The notes under the pieces were generated by a model. It made no database searches and was not told the origin of the DNA. It worked only from the letters and a program-made list of their open reading frames with translations. Of a stretch of 64,000 nt of DNA, positions 61,348 to 64,000 are shown piece after piece (position 1 is the first letter of the stretch; each line of letters begins with the position of its first letter). A program made the translations under genes and the position numbers. The stretch comes from Orobanche coerulescens (taxonomy: Eukaryota > Streptophyta > Magnoliopsida > Lamiales > Orobanchaceae), in contig CM065815.1 of assembly GCA_033398695.1 (NCBI GenBank), forward strand, positions 100,592,501 to 100,656,500, given 5' to 3'.

Positions 61348-61884
61348 TGTAACACCCCCAAGTTATTCAGGGTATATTACAGCGCCGTGAGCCCCGCCGT
61401 GGGACCCACAAGGCTAAATATACGCGGAACTATAAACTTTGACCGAGAAGGTCTACACACAATAGAATGAAAACATTACAATGGTATTCAAAAACAGAAC
61501 CAATGTATTCACAGACATCACAATACGAATCAATACTTCGGCAAACACAGGCCGGGAATCAAAGAAAATGGAAAACAATACTCGAGTATTCAATAACCAA
61601 TCCAGTACAACAACGCTGAACGGAAAACTCATAACACCACTGGAAGAAACACACAGTATCACACTTGCCCACCATCTTCATGCCGACCCGATACATGCCT
61701 GTCCGACCTCCTAGAACCTGAAATACATGAAACGTATTTCCCCCATAAAGGGGTTAGCCGTCGAATAGCTAGTGCAAGTATATCAATATGAAACACAATA
61801 CTCCTCGACAATAAAGTAAATGTAACCGTCAATTCATCAATTCAAGACTAGTATTCCATAATAACTAAAATCTCATAAGACGTA

Positions 61885-62105
61885 TGTGAATGCCGTAGAA
61901 ACGGTTCGTTCACCTCATACACCGATACGTATGTGAATGCCGTAGAAACGGTTCGTTCACCCCATACGCCGATACATGTAGGAATGCCGTAAAAACGGTT
62001 CGTTCATTACATGCCAACAATACATACATGAATGCCGTAAAAACGGTTCGTTCATAATATGCCATCAATATTTCTATGAATGCCGTAAAAACGGTTCGTT
62101 CATAT
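61885..62105. repeat. 47-48-bp tandem repeat in LTR K
   Basis: Five copies of a unit with GAATGCCGTARAAACGGTTC and GTTCA. The CCGTARAAACGG part can fold into a short hairpin with a 4-base loop. Confidence 0.88.
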
Positions 62106-62879
62106 CATACCATCAATATTTCTTACTTTCAAAGTCGAGAACGTACAATCATTAATGTATACTTGCCTTTGAGACATCGAGAAATCGAACGGAGGAAAGG
62201 TATGAGTTTGGTATTTCCAAGAACGCGCTTCCGGCACCTAAACGATTCGCAAGGAATATGACAATTAATTATCCATACTCAAATTACATGAAGAGACTCC
62301 CGAAACTCGTCTACGATTCAAGAAAATATACGGGTGAACAACTAAAGGTTGGGAAATCGCCCAAACTCCCACAAGTCCGAAAATGGCACAATCCAACCCG
62401 TAAAATCGTAAGAAAACACTCATACGGTATAGATATATCAAAATCTCAAGGTTCTCAAGCTTCAATCGGATAAAACGGACGAACCTACGAAAACCCCCAA
62501 AATCCAACACAAAATTCAAAGTGTTCTTGAATAATCTTTCAATAATCCGATGAATACTCAAACATGTCCATAATCCCGCATATATCACTTCATACACCAT
62601 GATTTTATCATCCAAAACGTCAATACCCACACAAAATCGAGAAGTCAAGATGTCGAAGAAATTACCTCTTGAATATCCAAGCTCTATGATCCAAGGAATA
62701 CGCGTTAGATCGACTATCCGGGCTTCCCAACCGAATGAAAGCGGTAAAAATTCAACACACAAGTGATAGATGATGATAAGATTCTCCCCTCAAGTTCTCT
62801 CTCGCAGGTAGAAGAAGGGAATGGAGGAAATGAGCTGAAATCTTGCTTAAAAAGCCGAATTATGCAGTTGACCGCATTG

Positions 62880-63170
62880 TGTGTTGCGGCTCAGTCCAGG
62901 TGTGCCACGGCACAGGCCTAAAAATTGCTCCCAGGTTTCGGCAGTGTGCCGCGGCTCAGCCCAGGTGTGCCGCGGCACCGGGTACAGGCGGTTTATGGCT
63001 GAGAATGCAACACAAGTGTGCTGCGGCTCAGCCTCGGTGTGCCGCGGCACTGACTCGGAAATGTGCCGCGGCACTGCCGGTGTGTGCCGCGGCACCCGGT
63101 ACAGTCCGCTCGGCCAGGTTTAGGAAATGTGTGTGCCGCGGCGCACGCTCCTTGTGCCGCGGCTCACACC
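62880..63170 (-). repeat. Palindrome cluster in LTR K
   Basis: At least four perfect GTGCCGCGGCAC palindromes (62967, 63039, 63063, 63084) and several near copies such as GTGCCGCGGCTC. The cluster lies upstream of the TATA-like box on the minus strand. Confidence 0.87.
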
Positions 63171-63383
63171 CCCTTCGGGTCCTAAAATGATGGGAAATGA
63201 CCCGGGAAGAGAATAAAAGTAATAGGATTCAATGTCTGGGCAACAATAACACGAAATAGAAGTACGGAAACCCCAAAACGGTGGTTCCAAGCGATGATTA
63301 CAAGGGTTCGCCCAACAAATCATGATTCGAAGAACATGAAGAGGTTTGAAATGACATGACTTTCGACCGGGTATTACAGATTA

Positions 63384-63718
63384 TAGAGACCATTTTTAGG
63401 ACATGGCCCCCGAATTCCTCACCTTCCTTCATCCTGGTATCGAAAAGCTCTTTAGATATCTCACATCTAGCAGTTCGACTGTGGTCACCATAAAGCTCGG
63501 TTAAGTGAGATAAAATCTGCCTAGCAGAAGTCATTTTCTCATGAGTTCTCTAAAGCTCATTAGACATAGAGTCCATCATATAGCCATGGACTCTGATGTC
63601 ATCCTTAACCCACTTTTCGTGGTTTTCATCTTCTTCCTGATTGGCTCTGGTCAGCACTGGAGCCGCCGGAATGTCTGCCTCCAAGACGTATCCCAGCACC
63701 TCCATACTGAGGACTATC
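63384..63718 (-). pseudogene. Copia J gag N-terminal part
   Basis: A minus-strand UBN2-type copia gag with RANQEEDENHEKWVKDD, MTSARQILSHLTELYGDHS and ISKELFDTRMKEGEEF. An in-frame TAG lies near 63548. The sequence before it is cut at 63718 by LTR L, so the true start is outside the visible copia sequence. Confidence 0.82.
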
Positions 63719-64000
63719 TGATACGAATTCTCTCTGCATGCCAGAAGATTCTTTCACGCATCAGTAGCGACAAAGACTCACCGAAATGAATCAATCGCAT
63801 AAATAGCCCGGTCAAAGAAAGAACTCGTCGATACAAAGACTTCCGCATCGCAACAACTCGCCGATACAAAGACTTCCGAACAGCAAGGCTCGCTCGATAC
63901 AAAGAATTTCCGAACAGCAAAGAACTTGTCGATACAAAGAAAATAAAGGTGGTGGCCGAAATTATATGGGTTTCGGCCGTGAGGTAGGATAGTGTATGGG
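63719..64000 (-). mobile_element. LTR L, G-family, partial
   Basis: A minus-strand LTR whose 3' end is at 63719 (CGTATCA). The part near 63935-64000 matches the G LTR around 24651-24700. It has about four copies of a ~33-bp unit with TTTGTATCGACGAGT and CTGTTCGGAA, the same tandem type that varies between the G LTRs. It continues beyond the window, so solo LTR or full element cannot be told apart. Confidence 0.82.

Larger units (their letters stand above)
61348..63378 (-). mobile_element. Solo LTR K (Tekay/Del-like)
   Basis: A 2031-bp LTR, on the minus strand TGTAATACCC...GGGGTGTTACA, flanked by perfect GATTA repeats (61343-61347 and 63379-63383). There is no internal region, so the element was reduced by recombination between its LTRs. 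It contains a GTGCCGCGGCAC cluster, a TATA-like TTTTTAAG near 62846-62855, and a 47-48-bp tandem array. It interrupts the copia J gag. Confidence 0.92.

Noticed and set aside
61885..62105. CRISPR-like regularly spaced repeats
   Set aside because: Direct tandem repeats with similar spacers inside a plant LTR; no cas genes and a eukaryotic context.
62265..62762. 165-residue minus-strand ORF in LTR K
   Set aside because: No family recognised, inside a solo LTR leader, no comparative support in the window.

Overview
The window looks like repeat-only heterochromatin from a flowering plant, probably a dicot; I cannot name the species. I find no host protein gene, rRNA or tRNA gene. Almost every base belongs to an LTR retrotransposon or to one tandem satellite array. 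Plant origin is supported by initiator-tRNA-Met-type primer sites next to the LTRs, by Ty3 chromovirus and Ty1/copia proteins of plant type, and by LTR families of 1-4 kb inserted into one another. CRM-like chromoviruses beside a higher-order satellite suggest (peri)centromeric sequence, which is an inference.

Element names used below: A and B are non-autonomous elements with TGATACGG LTRs and an unusual gag plus acidic ORF. C, D, F, G, I and L are CRM-like Ty3 elements, or LTRs of such elements, with TGATA/TGATG...TATCA/CATCA ends. E, H and K are elements or LTRs with TGTAATA...GTGTTACA ends (Tekay/Del-like). J is a decayed Ty1/copia element.

Layout. 1-2437: 5' half of A on the minus strand. 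2438-7492: plus-strand copia LTR, with A inserted at its left and B (3439-7345, TSD AAGGG) inside it. 7493-7610: end of a D-family LTR. 7611-11731: satellite with about 141-bp monomers in a roughly 1.54-kb higher-order repeat. 11732-41392: D on the minus strand, broken by E (13594-40741). E itself contains C (17676-30823) in its internal region and F (32505-38693, TSD TTAGT) in its 3' LTR. C contains G (23817-30370, TSD CCCTT) in its 3' LTR. 41393-42128 plus 58471-59089: the 3' LTR of copia J (minus), split by H (42129-58470). H contains I (50811-56939, TSD ATAAT) in its 3' LTR. 59090-63718: remains of copia J, split by solo LTR K (61348-63378, TSD GATTA). 63719-64000: LTR L, running off the window.

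C is the most intact coding copy: one frame, one stop, and a start codon reading ATA. F keeps one frame with six stops. G and I carry many frameshifts. A, B, E and H lack pol and would need enzymes supplied in trans. In the CRM-like elements the pol reading frame runs across the polypurine tract into the 3' LTR, and a motif of the form Y/F-LGEK is kept there across divergent families. Clusters of short CG-rich palindromes lie upstream of the TATA-like boxes in E, H and K, and clusters of CCGTGYC/GRCACGG hairpins in the LTRs of A, B and C. All coordinates, target-site duplications and mismatch estimates were read by eye, without alignment software.
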